Part shown: piece by piece, positions 29,028-40,439 of the stretch | Layout of the letters: every line of letters begins with the position of its first letter | Numbering within the stretch: position 1 is the first letter of the stretch | Source: Sphingomonadales bacterium | GTDB lineage: Bacteria > Pseudomonadota > Alphaproteobacteria > Sphingomonadales > Sphingomonadaceae | Length of the DNA: 52,442 bases | Direction of reading: 5' to 3' | Assembly: GCA_012032285.1 (NCBI GenBank) | Contig: JAAURJ010000017.1 | Coordinates: 1-52,442, forward strand | Translations under genes and position numbers: made by a program | The notes under the pieces: generated by a model | What the model was told of the DNA's origin: nothing | The model's input: only the letters and a program-made list of their open reading frames with translations | The model's database searches: none

Positions 29028-29255
29028 TTATTTTTTCAGGCTAAGTCCGCCAAAACGCTTGTTAAACTGAGCGACACGGCCGCCCGCATCCATCAGGCGT
29101 TGATTACCACCGGTCCATGCCGGGTGCGAAGTCGGGTCGATATCCAATACCAACGTATCGCCTTCTTTGCCCCAGGTTGAACGGGTTTCGTAAACGGTGC
29201 CATCTGTCATTTGCACCTTGATCATGTGATAATCGGGATGAATATCGGCTTTCAT
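29028..29255 (-). CDS. rpmE: 50S ribosomal protein L31
   Basis: 75 residues of the bL31 family: [19 protein letters not shown] at the start, [31 protein letters not shown] at the end. The cysteines of the zinc-binding L31 type are absent (positions read TRSTWG and DIDPTSHP), so it is the zinc-independent form, as is common in alphaproteobacteria. GGAGC lies about 7 bases before ATG 29255. Monocistronic by layout; fabZ lies 114 bp upstream on the same strand. Confidence 0.96.
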   Translation of the reverse strand: MKADIHPDYHMIKVQMTDGTVYETRSTWGKEGDTLVLDIDPTSHPAWTGGNQRLMDAGGRVAQFNKRFGGLSLKK

Positions 29256-29369
29256 AATTTTGCTCCAATGGCGAAACTGGTTTCCGACCAGAATCTATAG
29301 GGAAATAAAGAAGCGCCGCCATTACCGGCAGCGCACAGAAATAGCAAGCCCTTGCTTTACACCGCAGGG

Positions 29370-29858
29370 TTATGCAGCAGGCGGATCAGCAATCATGGCC
29401 ATAAATTCTGCCTGACAGCTGACAACATCGCCCACCATTGCCTTGCCTGCGAAACGGCAGGCGCGCGTGCTTTTCTTGGTGAATTCAACATCCAGATGCA
29501 AAAGGCATCCCGGCTCCACCGGCGCCCGGAATTTCGCATTGTCGATCGACATGAAATAAACCAGCTTACCCGACCCAGCAAGGCCAAGGCTTTCCATCGC
29601 CAATATGCCCGCGGCCTGTGCCAATGCCTCAATCTGAAGCACGCCGGGCATGATCGGACGCCCGGGGAAATGGCCTTGGAAAAAACCTTCATTCATGGTC
29701 ACGGCCTTCACCGCGCGAATGCGTTCATCCAATATCAGCTCTTCGACACGGTCCACCAAAAGCAGCGGATAGCGATGCGGCAGCACCGCCATCACGCGCA
29801 TTATATTATAATTGGTGAAATCACGGGCCTGTTCGCCGCCATTTTCCCCCACCGCCAT
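29370..29858 (-). CDS. fabZ: 3-hydroxyacyl-[acyl-carrier-protein] dehydratase FabZ
   Basis: 162 residues of the hot-dog fold. The catalytic His is in [16 protein letters not shown] near residue 27 and the Glu in [23 protein letters not shown] near residues 68-90. It removes water from hydroxyacyl-ACP in fatty acid elongation. The N-terminus before [12 protein letters not shown] is not conserved, so internal starts are possible. It follows skp by 4 bp and ends the bamA-skp-fabZ series, a common order with lipid A genes. Confidence 0.95.
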   Translation of the reverse strand: MAVGENGGEQARDFTNYNIMRVMAVLPHRYPLLLVDRVEELILDERIRAVKAVTMNEGFFQGHFPGRPIMPGVLQIEALAQAAGILAMESLGLAGSGKLVYFMSIDNAKFRAPVEPGCLLHLDVEFTKKSTRACRFAGKAMVGDVVSCQAEFMAMIADPPAA

Positions 29859-29862
29859 GGCT

Positions 29863-30528
29863 TTATCGGCTTTGCGGCTGGGCGGCAGATTGCTGTGCCT
29901 GTGCGGCCTGGATCAAGGCGCGTTGCTGCGCCTGAACCAGCGATCCGGGTTGATAGTCGGCAGGCGGCACAATCTGCACCGATGGTACCGAGATATTCAG
30001 TTCGTCAACCACGGCTTGGGTGATGTCTGCGGTACCCGTCCGGGCAATGATAGCGTCGGGTTTCAGCAGCAAATCGACATTTTTCTTTTCCATCGCCGTT
30101 TTAACCGCATCATCCAGCTTCACGGTAATTTGATCTTCGACATAGGCAACGGCAAGGTCGATCTGTTGCGACAATTGGTTTACCTCCTGCTGCGCTGCAC
30201 TCTGTTTCTTCTGGAATGCTTCAGCCGAAGGACGAACAGACGCTTCGGTTGCGTTCGGTTTTTTGGCTTCTGCTTCATAGGCTACGGCCAAAGCCTGCAA
30301 TTCGGCCTGCAACACTTTTTGACGGCTGTCGCGGGCATCAATTTGCGCTTTATAGGTCACCTGAATCTGGCTCAATGCAGTTTTATAAGCGTTGGTTAGC
30401 CCAAGCGCACGTGGCAAGTTAGCCACCGCGACACCCTTTTTCGATTGGGCAACAGCAACAGGCGCAGTAGCGGTTACAGCAACGGTTGAAATAGCGGCCA
30501 ACATGGCGGCTTTCATAAATATTTTCAT
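29863..30528 (-). CDS. skp: Periplasmic chaperone OmpH/Skp family
   Basis: 221 residues: signal peptide to about residue 27 (APVAVAQS), then a long coiled-coil-forming region rich in Gln, Glu, Lys and Ala (residues about 50-135: [18 protein letters not shown] and [20 protein letters not shown]), and a C-terminal part returning to the body ([22 protein letters not shown]). This is the Skp jellyfish layout. The tail is Gln/Ala-rich and longer than in E. coli Skp. It holds unfolded outer-membrane proteins in the periplasm for BamA, the gene directly upstream (TAATG overlap). Confidence 0.9.
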   Translation of the reverse strand: MKIFMKAAMLAAISTVAVTATAPVAVAQSKKGVAVANLPRALGLTNAYKTALSQIQVTYKAQIDARDSRQKVLQAELQALAVAYEAEAKKPNATEASVRPSAEAFQKKQSAAQQEVNQLSQQIDLAVAYVEDQITVKLDDAVKTAMEKKNVDLLLKPDAIIARTGTADITQAVVDELNISVPSVQIVPPADYQPGSLVQAQQRALIQAAQAQQSAAQPQSR

Positions 30529-33173
30529 TAGAATTGAGTTCCTACGTTAAAGGTAATTAATTTGGTATCGTCACCCGGCTCTTTCAAAAGCGCGCGTGCA
30601 ATATCAATTCGGAATGGGCCGAATGGGGAGCGCCAGTTGACACCAAAGCCAACCGACAATCGGGGTTTAACACTGTCGCCAAGGAAACGCTCGGTAAAAC
30701 GCAGCGCCGGTGTGCGCGTTCCATTCAGCGAGTCTGTGGATGTCGAAAGAGCGCCATCTGTGCCGACAACATAATAAAGCGGTAATCCGCCTACCACAGC
30801 AGGCGTTGTATTGGTGGCCGGGATCGCAACACTAAGCTGCGGCACGTTAACATTAAGGCGGGGGCTTGCAACATTAAACACTGCGCCTGCATCAACAAAA
30901 ATTGATGGCCGTAAACCAAGCTCTTTCGCGCCGCTGCCCAATGGTATCTCCAGCTCCGCACGGGTCAGGTAATAGGCCCGGCCACCAATCGCATCATCTT
31001 GAATCTGGTCCCGATTTTCATTCAATATGTTTGTGACCACACCATTGGTAACCGTCGGGGTGCCATAGAAAAGCCGCTGCACCCGCGGACCTACGCCGCG
31101 AATGTCAAAGCCGCGAATTTGCGGTTCGCCAAGGAAGAATCGGTCGGTCAATCGCACATCGTCTATACCGTCCGCTTCGGAACCCCGGTTTTGCAAGGGG
31201 TGGATATAGCCGCCTTCTGCTGACAGCGAAAAGATAAAGCCGCTGTTGGTCAAACGCCAATATTTATCGGCATTAAGGATAGAGCGAATATAGCGCACAT
31301 TTCCGCCAAGCCCGGCAAAATCTTGCGTCAAACTGACGCTATGCCCCCTTGTTGGACGCACCCGGCTGTCGCGGGTATCATAGAGCAAAGTATAGCCGAT
31401 AGACGACGTTGTGCGTTTGCCAATGGCATCGCACAGGAATCGGCCCGCCAACAGCGGATCGCATTCAAGGCCGTTGCCCTGATCGGAGAAGAACAGACCT
31501 TCGTCCAAGGTAACATCTTCAAAGCTGAGGCCGTAGCGCGCTTGGAAATAAAGGAATTCGTTGACCGGCACACCGGTGCGCAATTGAAAACCGGTATTGG
31601 TTTGTTGATAGGTGGTATTGCGCTGATTATTTAGGAAATTGAAGCTGTTAACATCGCGGCGGAAAATATCACCGGACAGTGCGATCGACCGATCGAACAA
31701 ATAAGGTTCGGTAAACCCGATCTCCGCCGATTTGGAAAAGCGGGAATAAGATACGCTGGCACGAACCTGCTGTCCTTTTCCGCGGAAGTTATTTTGACGG
31801 ATAGACCCTTGGAATATGAAATTTTCGATACTGGAAAAACCCGCCGACAGGGATAATTCGCCATTGGGCCGTTCTTCGACATTGGTGGTCAAAACAATGC
31901 GGTCTGGACCGCTGCCTTGTGCCTGCTCTACCTCTAGGTCTTCCTGAAAATAGCCGAGCGATTTGATCCGGTCGGACGAACGGCGCACTTGGAAACTATT
32001 AAATGCATCGCCTTCATTCAGGCGGAATTCGCGGCGGATAACCTTATCTTGGGTCAATGTATTGCCGTTAATATCAATCCGCTCGACAAACACACGCGGC
32101 GTTTCCGCCACTTCAAAGGTGATGTTCATCGTCAACGATTCGCGGTCCGGTTCAAATCGCGGATTTACATCGGCAAAGGCATAACCAAACAGCCCAGCCG
32201 TTTCCGAAAGACCCTCAACGGTGTCTTCAACCTGTTTGGCATTATACCAATCGCCCTTTTCCATTTGAAGCCGCGCCTGCAGGGTTTCGGATTTAAAGTC
32301 CCGAATTTGGCTATCGACCTTTACATCGCCAAATTTATATCGCTTCCCTTCTTCCACCACATAGGTGATGATAAAATCTTCTTTGTCGGGCGTCAGTTCG
32401 GCCACCGCCGAAACCACCCGAAAATCGGCATAGCCTTGCGTCAAATAAAACTGACGCAGCTTTTGCTGGTCAAAGGCGAGACGATCAGGATCGTAGCTGG
32501 TGCCGGAGCTGAAAAAACGGAAAAAGCGCGATTGTTTGGTCAGCATTTCTCCGCGGAGTTTATTATCAGAAAACTCATTATTGCCGATAACATTAATCTG
32601 ACGGACTTTGGATTTCGGGCCTTCTGTGATTTCAAAAACGACATCGACGCGGTTCTGATCCAATTGCACTAGCTTGGGTTCAACAGAAGCGGCAAAGCGC
32701 CCCTGCCGTTTATAAAGCTCGACGATACGCGCGACATCGGCGCGCACTTTTGCGCGGGAAAATATTTGGCGCGGGGCCAATTTAATCTCCGGGCCAATCT
32801 TGTCATTCTTGATCCGTTTATTGCCCTCCAGCACGATCCGGTTCACAACGGGATTTTCCCGAACCTGAATCGTTACCGCGCCATTGTCGTTACGGATGCT
32901 GACATCGGCGAACAGATCGGTTTCATAAAGGTCTTTCAGCGCCTGATCCGCGCTGGCCTGTGACCATTGCTGTCCAGGGCGCAAACGAACATAGGACCGG
33001 ACGGTATCGCCTTCCAAACGCTGCGTTCCGACAACCGAAATGGACTGGATAACATCGCCCTGCGGCGCGGCCGAGGCGGGCGGAGCCGCGTCTTGTGCCA
33101 GTGCAGGAGAAGCACAAACACCCATTAATGCGGTTGATGCCAATAAGGATAGCGTTAGCGAATGTCGTTTCAT
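30528..33173 (-). CDS. bamA: Outer membrane protein assembly factor BamA
   Basis: 881 residues: signal peptide (cleavage near SPALAQD, residue 26-27), five POTRA domains over about residues 40-420 (for example ISVVGTQRLEGDTVRSYVRLRPGQ and INVIGNNEFSDNKLRGEM), and a 16-strand barrel ending in the C-terminal signature ITFNVGTQF. The barrel loop motif RGF is in EPQIRGFDIRGVGPR near residues 710-725. It inserts beta-barrel proteins in the outer membrane. Start at ATG 33173 with AGGATAAAA upstream; an in-frame start at 33203 lacks support. The 125 bases to rseP hold no gene. Confidence 0.96.
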   Translation of the reverse strand: MKRHSLTLSLLASTALMGVCASPALAQDAAPPASAAPQGDVIQSISVVGTQRLEGDTVRSYVRLRPGQQWSQASADQALKDLYETDLFADVSIRNDNGAVTIQVRENPVVNRIVLEGNKRIKNDKIGPEIKLAPRQIFSRAKVRADVARIVELYKRQGRFAASVEPKLVQLDQNRVDVVFEITEGPKSKVRQINVIGNNEFSDNKLRGEMLTKQSRFFRFFSSGTSYDPDRLAFDQQKLRQFYLTQGYADFRVVSAVAELTPDKEDFIITYVVEEGKRYKFGDVKVDSQIRDFKSETLQARLQMEKGDWYNAKQVEDTVEGLSETAGLFGYAFADVNPRFEPDRESLTMNITFEVAETPRVFVERIDINGNTLTQDKVIRREFRLNEGDAFNSFQVRRSSDRIKSLGYFQEDLEVEQAQGSGPDRIVLTTNVEERPNGELSLSAGFSSIENFIFQGSIRQNNFRGKGQQVRASVSYSRFSKSAEIGFTEPYLFDRSIALSGDIFRRDVNSFNFLNNQRNTTYQQTNTGFQLRTGVPVNEFLYFQARYGLSFEDVTLDEGLFFSDQGNGLECDPLLAGRFLCDAIGKRTTSSIGYTLLYDTRDSRVRPTRGHSVSLTQDFAGLGGNVRYIRSILNADKYWRLTNSGFIFSLSAEGGYIHPLQNRGSEADGIDDVRLTDRFFLGEPQIRGFDIRGVGPRVQRLFYGTPTVTNGVVTNILNENRDQIQDDAIGGRAYYLTRAELEIPLGSGAKELGLRPSIFVDAGAVFNVASPRLNVNVPQLSVAIPATNTTPAVVGGLPLYYVVGTDGALSTSTDSLNGTRTPALRFTERFLGDSVKPRLSVGFGVNWRSPFGPFRIDIARALLKEPGDDTKLITFNVGTQF

Positions 33174-33298
33174 TTTTATCCTATCTTTGTTTCCGGCCCC
33201 CACCGGTTTCTGCTATTTGGCAATGTTGCCGCTTCGCCCGAAAAATATTGCACACCCCCTGCCCGATCAGCCGCGGCAATCAAGCAATCAATGTCCCA

Positions 33299-34417
33299 TT
33301 ATCCGGCAAACAGGCCGAATGATACCAAGTCGTTAAATGTGACCACCAACATAAACCCTACCAACATCAAAAATCCTGCCCGAAACGCCCATTCCTGAAC
33401 CATGGGGGTTGCGGGCTTTCTACGTACCGCCTCAATCCCATAGAGCAGCAAATGCCCACCATCGAGCATCGGAATTGGCAGCAGGTTCATGAACCCCAAG
33501 TTAATCGAGATCATTGCGGCCAGCCAAATGAACGCCGCCAACCCCAAAACAAAATGCTCTCCGGCAACTTTTGCGATTTTTGCAGGTCCGCCAAGTTCCT
33601 TTACCGACCGTTTCCCGGTAATGATCTGCCCCAAACTCGTCACAGTCAGGCGGACAATATTGGCGGTTTCCTTGGTCGCCAGCCATGGCGCCTCGATAAT
33701 GCCAACGCTGCGGATCTCGCTCTCCATAGACTGTATGCCCAGCAAGCCGCGGCGATATTCATTCCCGAACCGGTCTTTTTCGATCAGCTCGTCCAAAACC
33801 ACCTGTTTTTCGCTTATCCCGCTTCCCCGTTTGATTCGCAGAGTGACACGCTCTTTGGCGTAGATTGAAACTTCGGTAGCCAGTTCCTGAAATGTGTCCA
33901 CATTGCGGCCATTGATGCTCATGATCCGGTCGCCAACCTCTATACCTGCTTTTTCGGCAGCGCTTCCCGCTTGCACCATCGAGGCAATGGGCGGGCTGGT
34001 GACTTGCCCATAAGTTATCAAAAATCCCGAAAGCAGGAGGATCGCAAACAGAAAATTGATCGCTGGCCCTGCAAAAACGATCAGCGCCCTTTGCCATAAT
34101 GTTTTCGACTGGAATGTCTGGTTGCGCTCTTCTTCGGACAGGTTCAACCATTCTTCGCTGGGCTGGCTTGCCGGGTTCATATCGCCCGCAAATTGCACAT
34201 ATCCGCCCAAAGGCAATGCCCCGATACGCCACAATGTCCCGCGCTTGTCGGTGCGCCCCCAAAGCTGCGGACCAAAACCGACAGAAAATTTCTCCGCCTT
34301 CACCCCGAACCAGCGGCCAACCCAATAATGGCCGAGTTCATGGATGATCACCAAAGTGCCAATCAGGATGATAAACGCAAAAAGGGTTATGAAGATATTC
34401 GGGCTTTCAAGCGCCAT
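33299..34417 (-). CDS. rseP: Site-2 intramembrane zinc metalloprotease RseP
   Basis: 372 residues. The active site HELGH is in VIIHELGHYWVGRWFG near residues 24-39 in the first membrane segment, and the second motif LLPIPMLDGGHLL near 310-322 gives the third metal ligand. A single PDZ domain lies between (SAAEKAGIEVGDRIMSINGRNV, about residues 150-172). It cleaves anti-sigma factors and leftover signal peptides within the membrane. ATG 34417 directly follows the dxr stop (TAAATG). Confidence 0.96.
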   Translation of the reverse strand: MALESPNIFITLFAFIILIGTLVIIHELGHYWVGRWFGVKAEKFSVGFGPQLWGRTDKRGTLWRIGALPLGGYVQFAGDMNPASQPSEEWLNLSEEERNQTFQSKTLWQRALIVFAGPAINFLFAILLLSGFLITYGQVTSPPIASMVQAGSAAEKAGIEVGDRIMSINGRNVDTFQELATEVSIYAKERVTLRIKRGSGISEKQVVLDELIEKDRFGNEYRRGLLGIQSMESEIRSVGIIEAPWLATKETANIVRLTVTSLGQIITGKRSVKELGGPAKIAKVAGEHFVLGLAAFIWLAAMISINLGFMNLLPIPMLDGGHLLLYGIEAVRRKPATPMVQEWAFRAGFLMLVGFMLVVTFNDLVSFGLFAG

Positions 34418-35600
34418 TTAGCGTGTCCTCAAATTCATATGGTCGATCATCTTGGCCGTATAGCTTCTCGCGGCTGCATCGATACTGAACAAATCATCCA
34501 GCGACGATGGCGCAGACGGGCAATAACCGTCTAGCGCCGCTTCGCCAAGATGTACGATATCCAAAAAGCCAATATGGCCAGCCAGAAATGCGGCAACAGC
34601 AACCTCATTGGCGGCGTTCAATATTGCCGGGTTCGCGCCGCCGGCTGTGATCGCTCCGCGTGCCAGCTTCAATGCAGGAAAACGTTCAATATCAGGGGAT
34701 TCAAAGGTTAAATTACCAATCAATGCCAAATCCAGCGGCTGACAAGATGTTGTAATACGCCCGGGCCATGCCAGCGCGCTGGCAATCGGTATCCGCATAT
34801 CGGGTGAGCCGAGCTGCGCCAATGTGGAACAATCGGCATATTCCACCATCGAATGGATTACCGATTGCGGGTGGATGAGAATATCGATCTTATCCAGCCC
34901 AACCGGAAACAGATGATAGGCCTCTATCAACTCCAGCCCCTTGTTCATCATTGTCGCGCTATCGACGCTGATTTTTTGCGCCCATATCCCAATTGGGAAT
35001 TGGGGCCGACCTGGCCTGCGCCGGGGTAACACCGCGCATCTGATCCAGCGAAAATGCGCGGAACGGCCCGCCGCTTGCGGTAAGGGTGATTTTGCGCACT
35101 TGGTCCAAGCTTCCGCCTGCAAGGCATTGGAAAATAGCATTATGTTCACTATCCACCGGCAACAATGTCGCGCCGCTTTGCACGACTGCGGCCATCATCA
35201 TTGCCCCCGCCGACACAAGCGATTCCTTGTTGGCAAGAGCAACCGTCCTGCCGCCCTCAATCGCCGCCAATGTAGGCGCAAGACCCGCTGTGCCGACAAT
35301 CGCCGCCATGGTCCAATCCGCGCCGCGCCGAGCCGCAGCCACCAGCGCATCTGCGCCCGCCGCCGCCTCTATGGACGTTCCAGCCAAGGCTTCTTTCAGC
35401 GCAGGATAGGCCGCCTCATCGGCGACAACCGCGATTGCAGCATCAAATTCTATCGCCAGCCGCGCAAGCTCGGCAGCATTGCCATTGGCGGTCAACGCGA
35501 TGATCGTGTAATCTTCTCGGTTCAGACGGATTAAATCCAGCGTGGAAAGGCCCACCGATCCTGTTGCGCCGAACACCGATATACTGCGCACCCCCGCCAT
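34418..35600 (-). CDS. dxr: 1-deoxy-D-xylulose 5-phosphate reductoisomerase (one apparent +1 frameshift)
   Basis: 393 residues after correction, second step of the MEP isoprenoid pathway. N-terminal NADPH site ISVFGATGSVGLSTLDLI near residues 6-23, TVALANKESLVSAG near 114-127, DSEHNAIFQCL near 143-153. The C-terminal part in another frame has KISVDSATMMNKGLELIEAYHLF, DILIHPQSVIHSMVEY and ANEVAVAAFL. The two join as WDMGAK-ISVDSATM if one A is removed from the minus-strand A6 run (plus 34972-34977); this is the only apparent insertion in the window. Start ATG 35600 is one base after the cdsA stop; the open frame to 35678 lies inside cdsA. Confidence 0.94.
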
Positions 35601-35601
35601 A

Positions 35602-36309
35602 TTAGGACAGCCAGCCAATGATCGATAATCCGAACAATATGGCCAATAGCCCGTCCACACGGTCAAACAAGCCGCCATGACCGGGGATTAAATTGCCCGA
35701 ATCCTTCACCCCTGCCCGTCTTTTCATCCAGCTTTCAAAAAAATCGCCCGCTTGTGCGGTCACCGCCACCGCCAGCCCGGATAAGGGAACAAAGGTCCAG
35801 AAGGTTGTGGCCATCGGATTACCGACAAATCCTTCCCATAACCCAAAGGCATAGAGCATATATATCGCTGTCACCAGCGAAGCCCCGATAAAGCCGCCAA
35901 ACAGCCCTGCCCATGTTTTGCTTGGGCTGATTTTCGGGGCAATTTTGGGGCCGCCAATGGCACGGCCAGCAAAATAAGCGCCGACATCCACCGCAATCAC
36001 CGCACCCAATATGGCAAGAATGAAATAGGGGTCACTATCAACGCTATTACGGATCGAGATGAGTTGCCAGATTGCCGTGCCGATATAGGCCAATCCGCCC
36101 AGCATCCAAAGCGCCCGCGCCGTCAGCGATGCTGTTATCCTGCTTACCAATCCCCAAAATTCATAGATCAGCCCGGCGCCAATAATGACCACAAATACTG
36201 TGAACACCGCCCCGCCAATCGCTACCGCCCCGCCCGCTACAATCAGCATGGCCATGGCGGACAGGGTTCGGACCTTCAAATCCGATTGCGGCTTTGCAGT
36301 TTTACTCAT
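35602..36309 (-). CDS. cdsA: Phosphatidate cytidylyltransferase (CDP-diglyceride synthase)
   Basis: 235 residues, about six membrane segments. The CdsA signature is complete: SWMKRRAGVKDSGNLIPGHGG followed by LFDRVD, near residues 190-216, and the conserved SPSKTWAGLFGG near 127-138 and QAGDFFES near 182-189. It makes CDP-diacylglycerol for phospholipid synthesis in the inner membrane. The ATG overlaps the uppS stop as ATGA. Confidence 0.95.
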   Translation of the reverse strand: MSKTAKPQSDLKVRTLSAMAMLIVAGGAVAIGGAVFTVFVVIIGAGLIYEFWGLVSRITASLTARALWMLGGLAYIGTAIWQLISIRNSVDSDPYFILAILGAVIAVDVGAYFAGRAIGGPKIAPKISPSKTWAGLFGGFIGASLVTAIYMLYAFGLWEGFVGNPMATTFWTFVPLSGLAVAVTAQAGDFFESWMKRRAGVKDSGNLIPGHGGLFDRVDGLLAILFGLSIIGWLS

Positions 36310-37030
36310 CGGCCACCATAGCGCCGTTCGCGGTTTGCAAATTCCTCCAATGCACGGGCAAATTCCTGGGCATCAAAATCGGGCCAGAGCGTGTCGGTAA
36401 ACCAGAATTCGGCATAGGCCGCTTGCCACAGCATGAAGTTGGACAGGCGCTGTTCCCCTGATGTGCGGATGAGAAGGTCGAGCGGCGGCAAACCTGCTGT
36501 ATATAGTTCCGCCTCTATGGCCGCGGCGCTAATCTCTCCCTTGGCCGCGGCGGCTTTCGCGGCTTGCACCAATTCAGCCTGCCCACCATAGTTGAGCGCA
36601 ACCGCCAAAGTCGGGCCATTGCCGCCCGCCGTCTTTGCCAACGCATCTTCAAGTAATTCCACAATATCAGGAGAGAAAGCCTTATAATCCCCCAATATTT
36701 TTAACTTCACTCCGTTGGCGACAAATTCGTCCAAATCGCTGCGGATATAACCCCGCAGCAGGCCCATCAGGTCGCTTACTTCCTCTTGTGGACGTTTCCA
36801 ATTTCCGATGAGAAGGCGTAGAGTGACAACGCCTCCAGCCCGAGATCGCCTGCGGCCCGGACAATTTTGCGCACCGCCTCAACCCCGCGTTTATGCCCCA
36901 TGGCGCGGGGCAGCATCCGTTTTTTCGCCCAGCGGCCATTGCCATCCATGATGATGGCAACATGGCGCGGAGGCTTGCCCTGTCCAGGTTCAACCGGAAA
37001 AGAATTGTTAAGGGCCGGAGCGGCGGTCAC
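36306..37030 (-). CDS. uppS: Undecaprenyl diphosphate synthase (one apparent frameshift)
   Basis: About 241 residues after correction. It makes the C55 carrier lipid for peptidoglycan and surface polysaccharides. Catalytic Asp and Asn in [16 protein letters not shown] near residues 23-38, [14 protein letters not shown], and after the break [13 protein letters not shown] and [35 protein letters not shown]. The halves join as [22 protein letters not shown] if one A is restored at plus 36802-36804. The start is GTG 37030, overlapping the frr stop as GTGA. Confidence 0.94.
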
Positions 37031-37584
37031 TGCGTTAAGATTTCTTTCTCTTTGGCTTCGGCGGCATCGTCAATCGCCTTGACCGTATCATCGGTCAGCT
37101 TCTGCACTTCGGTTTCCAGTCTTTTGCGGTCATCTTCGCCAATTTCTTTTTTATTTTCATCGGCTTTGATCATATCCATGCCGTCGCGGCGGACATTGCG
37201 CACGGCAACCCGTGCCTTTTCGGCATATTGGCTGACCAGCTTCGCCAGATCCTTGCGCCGCTCTTCGGTCAAATCGGGAATGGGCAGGCGCAGCGTCTGC
37301 CCGTCGGAAATCGGATTAAGGCCCAGCCCGGCATTACGGATCGCTTTTTCCACCGGCGTGACATTGGATTTATCCCAAACCTGCACCGACAACATACGCG
37401 GTTCAGGCGCACTTACGGTTGCCACCTGATTCAAAGGCATATGGGAACCATAAACTTCGACCACCACTGGGTCGAGCAAAGTGACATTGGCCCGCCCTGT
37501 ACGCAAGCTGCTCAAATCGCCCTTAAAGGCCTCAATCGCGCCATTCATCCGGCGTTCCAGATCGGCCTTGTCATATTGTGCCAT
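37027..37584 (-). CDS. frr: Ribosome recycling factor
   Basis: 185 residues, exactly the usual size. It starts [33 protein letters not shown]; the conserved hinge and tip regions [19 protein letters not shown] and [13 protein letters not shown] are intact. It splits post-termination ribosomes together with EF-G. ATG 37584 has GGGAGA 8 bases upstream; a frame open to 37611 lies in the repeat-rich leader. The gene is followed by uppS through GTGA and preceded by the short tandem repeats at 37597-37650. Confidence 0.96.
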   Translation of the reverse strand: MAQYDKADLERRMNGAIEAFKGDLSSLRTGRANVTLLDPVVVEVYGSHMPLNQVATVSAPEPRMLSVQVWDKSNVTPVEKAIRNAGLGLNPISDGQTLRLPIPDLTEERRKDLAKLVSQYAEKARVAVRNVRRDGMDMIKADENKKEIGEDDRKRLETEVQKLTDDTVKAIDDAAEAKEKEILTQ

Positions 37585-37596
37585 AGCTAATTCTCC

Positions 37597-37650
37597 CTGT
37601 GTAACCTGCAAAATCTATGTAACCTTAAATTCTGTGTAACCTGCAAAATC
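37597..37650 (-). repeat. Three short tandem repeats in the frr leader
   Basis: The 19 bases at 37597-37615 are repeated exactly at 37632-37650, with a diverged copy between. On the minus strand this reads as three units of 17-18 bases, each containing AGGTTACAYAG. They lie in the space between pyrH and frr, just upstream of the frr Shine-Dalgarno. They could be a protein or RNA binding site or a replication-slippage remnant. Confidence 0.7.
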
Positions 37651-37671
37651 GCGCAGCCAGCGCTTCGATGA

Positions 37672-38399
<728 letters not shown>

Positions 38400-38504
38400 T
38401 CAAAACCTTGTCTGTCAGATATGATAATGGCGCACAGCTATAGGAGCCATGCGCCATATCGCCAAGGGGGTAGCGGCAAATTTTATGCCGTTATTCAGAT
38501 AGGC

Positions 38505-39427
38505 TTAGCCGCCAACCGCAGCGGCCACTTCGGCGGCGAAATCGCCAACCTCTTTTTCAATGCCTTCACCCAGTTGGAAACGGACATAATCCTTAAGAAC
38601 AATGGGCTTTCCGGCTTCTTTACCGGCATTGGCCACAACCTGTTCGATGGTCAGTTTATTGTCCATGACGAACATTTGCGACAAAAGCGCATTTTCCTTT
38701 GCAAATTTCTTCATCGCGCCTTCGACCATTTTTTCGACAATGTCTGCTGGCTTACCGGATTCGGCGGCTTTTTCGCGGGCGATACCGGCTTCGCGTTCCA
38801 TCGTATCGGCATCAAGGCCCGACGCATCAAGCGCGAGCGGGAAAGCCGCGGCAATATGCATCGCCAATTGCTTGCCCAGCGCGTCCAGTGCATCACCATC
38901 AGCTTCGCTTTCCAGCGCAACCAGAACGCCAATGCCGCCCATGCCGGTGGCCGCTACATTATGAACATAGGCCACAACCCGGCCCGCATCGACCGAAAGC
39001 GATTTCGCGCGGCGGATGACCTGATTTTCGCCAATGGTGGCGATATTGCTGGTCAGCTTTTCCTGAACGCTGCCGCCGCCGGGATATTCAGCCGCCAAAA
39101 TTGGTTCAACCTCATCCCCGCCAAGACCCAATGCAACTTCAGTGACATTCTTAACAAAGCTTTGGAACTGTTCGTTTTTGGCAACAAAATCGGTCTGACT
39201 GTTCACCTCAACCGCTGTACCCTTTGTGCCGGAAACAGCTACAGCGACCAAGCCCTCAGCAGCGGTGCGGCTCGATTTCTTGGCAGCGGTGGCAAGGCCC
39301 TTCGCACGCAGCAAATCAACCGCAGCCTCAATATCCCCATTGGTTTCGGTCAACGCTTTTTCGCGTCCATCATACCTGCGCCCGAACGGTCACGCAGTTC
39401 TTTTACAGCAGCAGCAGTAATTGCCAT
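38505..39427 (-). CDS. tsf: Elongation factor Ts (one apparent frameshift)
   Basis: About 307 residues after correction. It exchanges GDP for GTP on EF-Tu. The N-terminal signature [25 protein letters not shown] continues into [16 protein letters not shown] if one A is restored in the minus-strand A5 run (plus 39357-39361). The conserved [17 protein letters not shown] is near residues 75-91, with the two dimerisation/coiled-coil regions behind it. The end [14 protein letters not shown] is typical. The start ATG 39427 lies 122 bp after rpsB. Confidence 0.95.
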
Positions 39428-39549
39428 GTCTTCTATCCTTTATGCTATGCGATCGGAGCGCCTTTTACAGCTACGGGGCCGGGTTTCCCCTGCCCCGCGC
39501 CCTAACCGCCAAAAATTTCAAAATTGCGTCAACGCCTGACGCAAACGGC

Positions 39550-40332
39550 TTAAGCCGCTTCGCCTGCGCCAGCCGCCGCTTCGGTGAGCACCGCTTCGGC
39601 TTCGGGTTCAACTTCCGCGCCCAGATCAACGCCTGCGTCAATCTTTGCCTTTACATTGCCCTTTGATGCCGCTTCGGCAATCGCCTCGCAATAAAGGCGA
39701 ATGGCACGCGCCGCATCGTCATTGGCGGGAACGGGGAAAGCAATGCCGCTGGGATCCACGTTCGAATCAAGAATTGCAATAACCGGAATACCCAAAACAT
39801 TGGCTTCCTTGATCGCCAGCTCTTCTTTATTGGCATCAATGACGAACATCACGTCGGGAATACCCCCCATATCGCGGATACCACCCAGCGACAATTCCAG
39901 CTTGTCGCGCTCACGGGTCATCTGCAAAAGCTCTTTCTTGGTAAAGCCGGTGGCATCTCCCGCCAATTGCTCTTCCAGTGTTTTCAGCTTTTTGATTGAA
40001 TTGGAAATGGTTTGCCAGTTGGTCAGCATTCCGCCGAGCCAGCGATGGTTCACAAAATGCTGCCGCGATGCACGGGCAGCATCGGCAATCGGACCTTGCG
40101 CCTGACGCTTTGTGCCGACGAACAGGACTTTTCCGCCCGATGCCGCAATTTGCGATACAAAATCGAGTGCGCGGGCAAACAGGGGAACGGTTTGTGACAG
40201 ATCAAGAATGTGGATACCGTTACGCGAACCGAATATATACGGCTTCATACGCGGGTTCCAACGATGGGTTTGGTGGCCGAAATGCGATCCGGCTTCAAGC
40301 AGTTGCTGCATGGTAACGACAGGTGCCGCCAT
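39550..40332 (-). CDS. rpsB: 30S ribosomal protein S2
   Basis: 260 residues. Starts [53 protein letters not shown] near residues 90-107; [33 protein letters not shown] near 153-185. The acidic, Ala/Glu-rich tail ([21 protein letters not shown]) is longer than in E. coli and usual for sphingomonads. First gene of the rpsB-tsf-pyrH-frr block; a promoter and structured leader lie upstream. Confidence 0.97.
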   Translation of the reverse strand: MAAPVVTMQQLLEAGSHFGHQTHRWNPRMKPYIFGSRNGIHILDLSQTVPLFARALDFVSQIAASGGKVLFVGTKRQAQGPIADAARASRQHFVNHRWLGGMLTNWQTISNSIKKLKTLEEQLAGDATGFTKKELLQMTRERDKLELSLGGIRDMGGIPDVMFVIDANKEELAIKEANVLGIPVIAILDSNVDPSGIAFPVPANDDAARAIRLYCEAIAEAASKGNVKAKIDAGVDLGAEVEPEAEAVLTEAAAGAGEAA

Positions 40333-40362
40333 GATATTTATATCCTTTCCGGTTTATCCTCT

Positions 40363-40421
40363 GGGAAGCGTGAACGTCGATCCTGCAAAACAGGACATCT
40401 GCACCGGTATATGTGCTTCCC
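40363..40421 (-). promoter_or_regulatory. Structured leader of rpsB
   Basis: In the rpsB 5' leader, GGGAAGC (40363-40369) can pair with GCTTCCC (40415-40421), enclosing a second hairpin TCCTG-N5-CAGGA at 40381-40395. The structure starts 30 bases before ATG 40332. S2 is known to control its own operon in several bacteria through leader RNA, so this could be the S2 target; that is inference. Confidence 0.4.
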
Positions 40422-40439
40422 ATGTGGTTTGGAGCGGGC

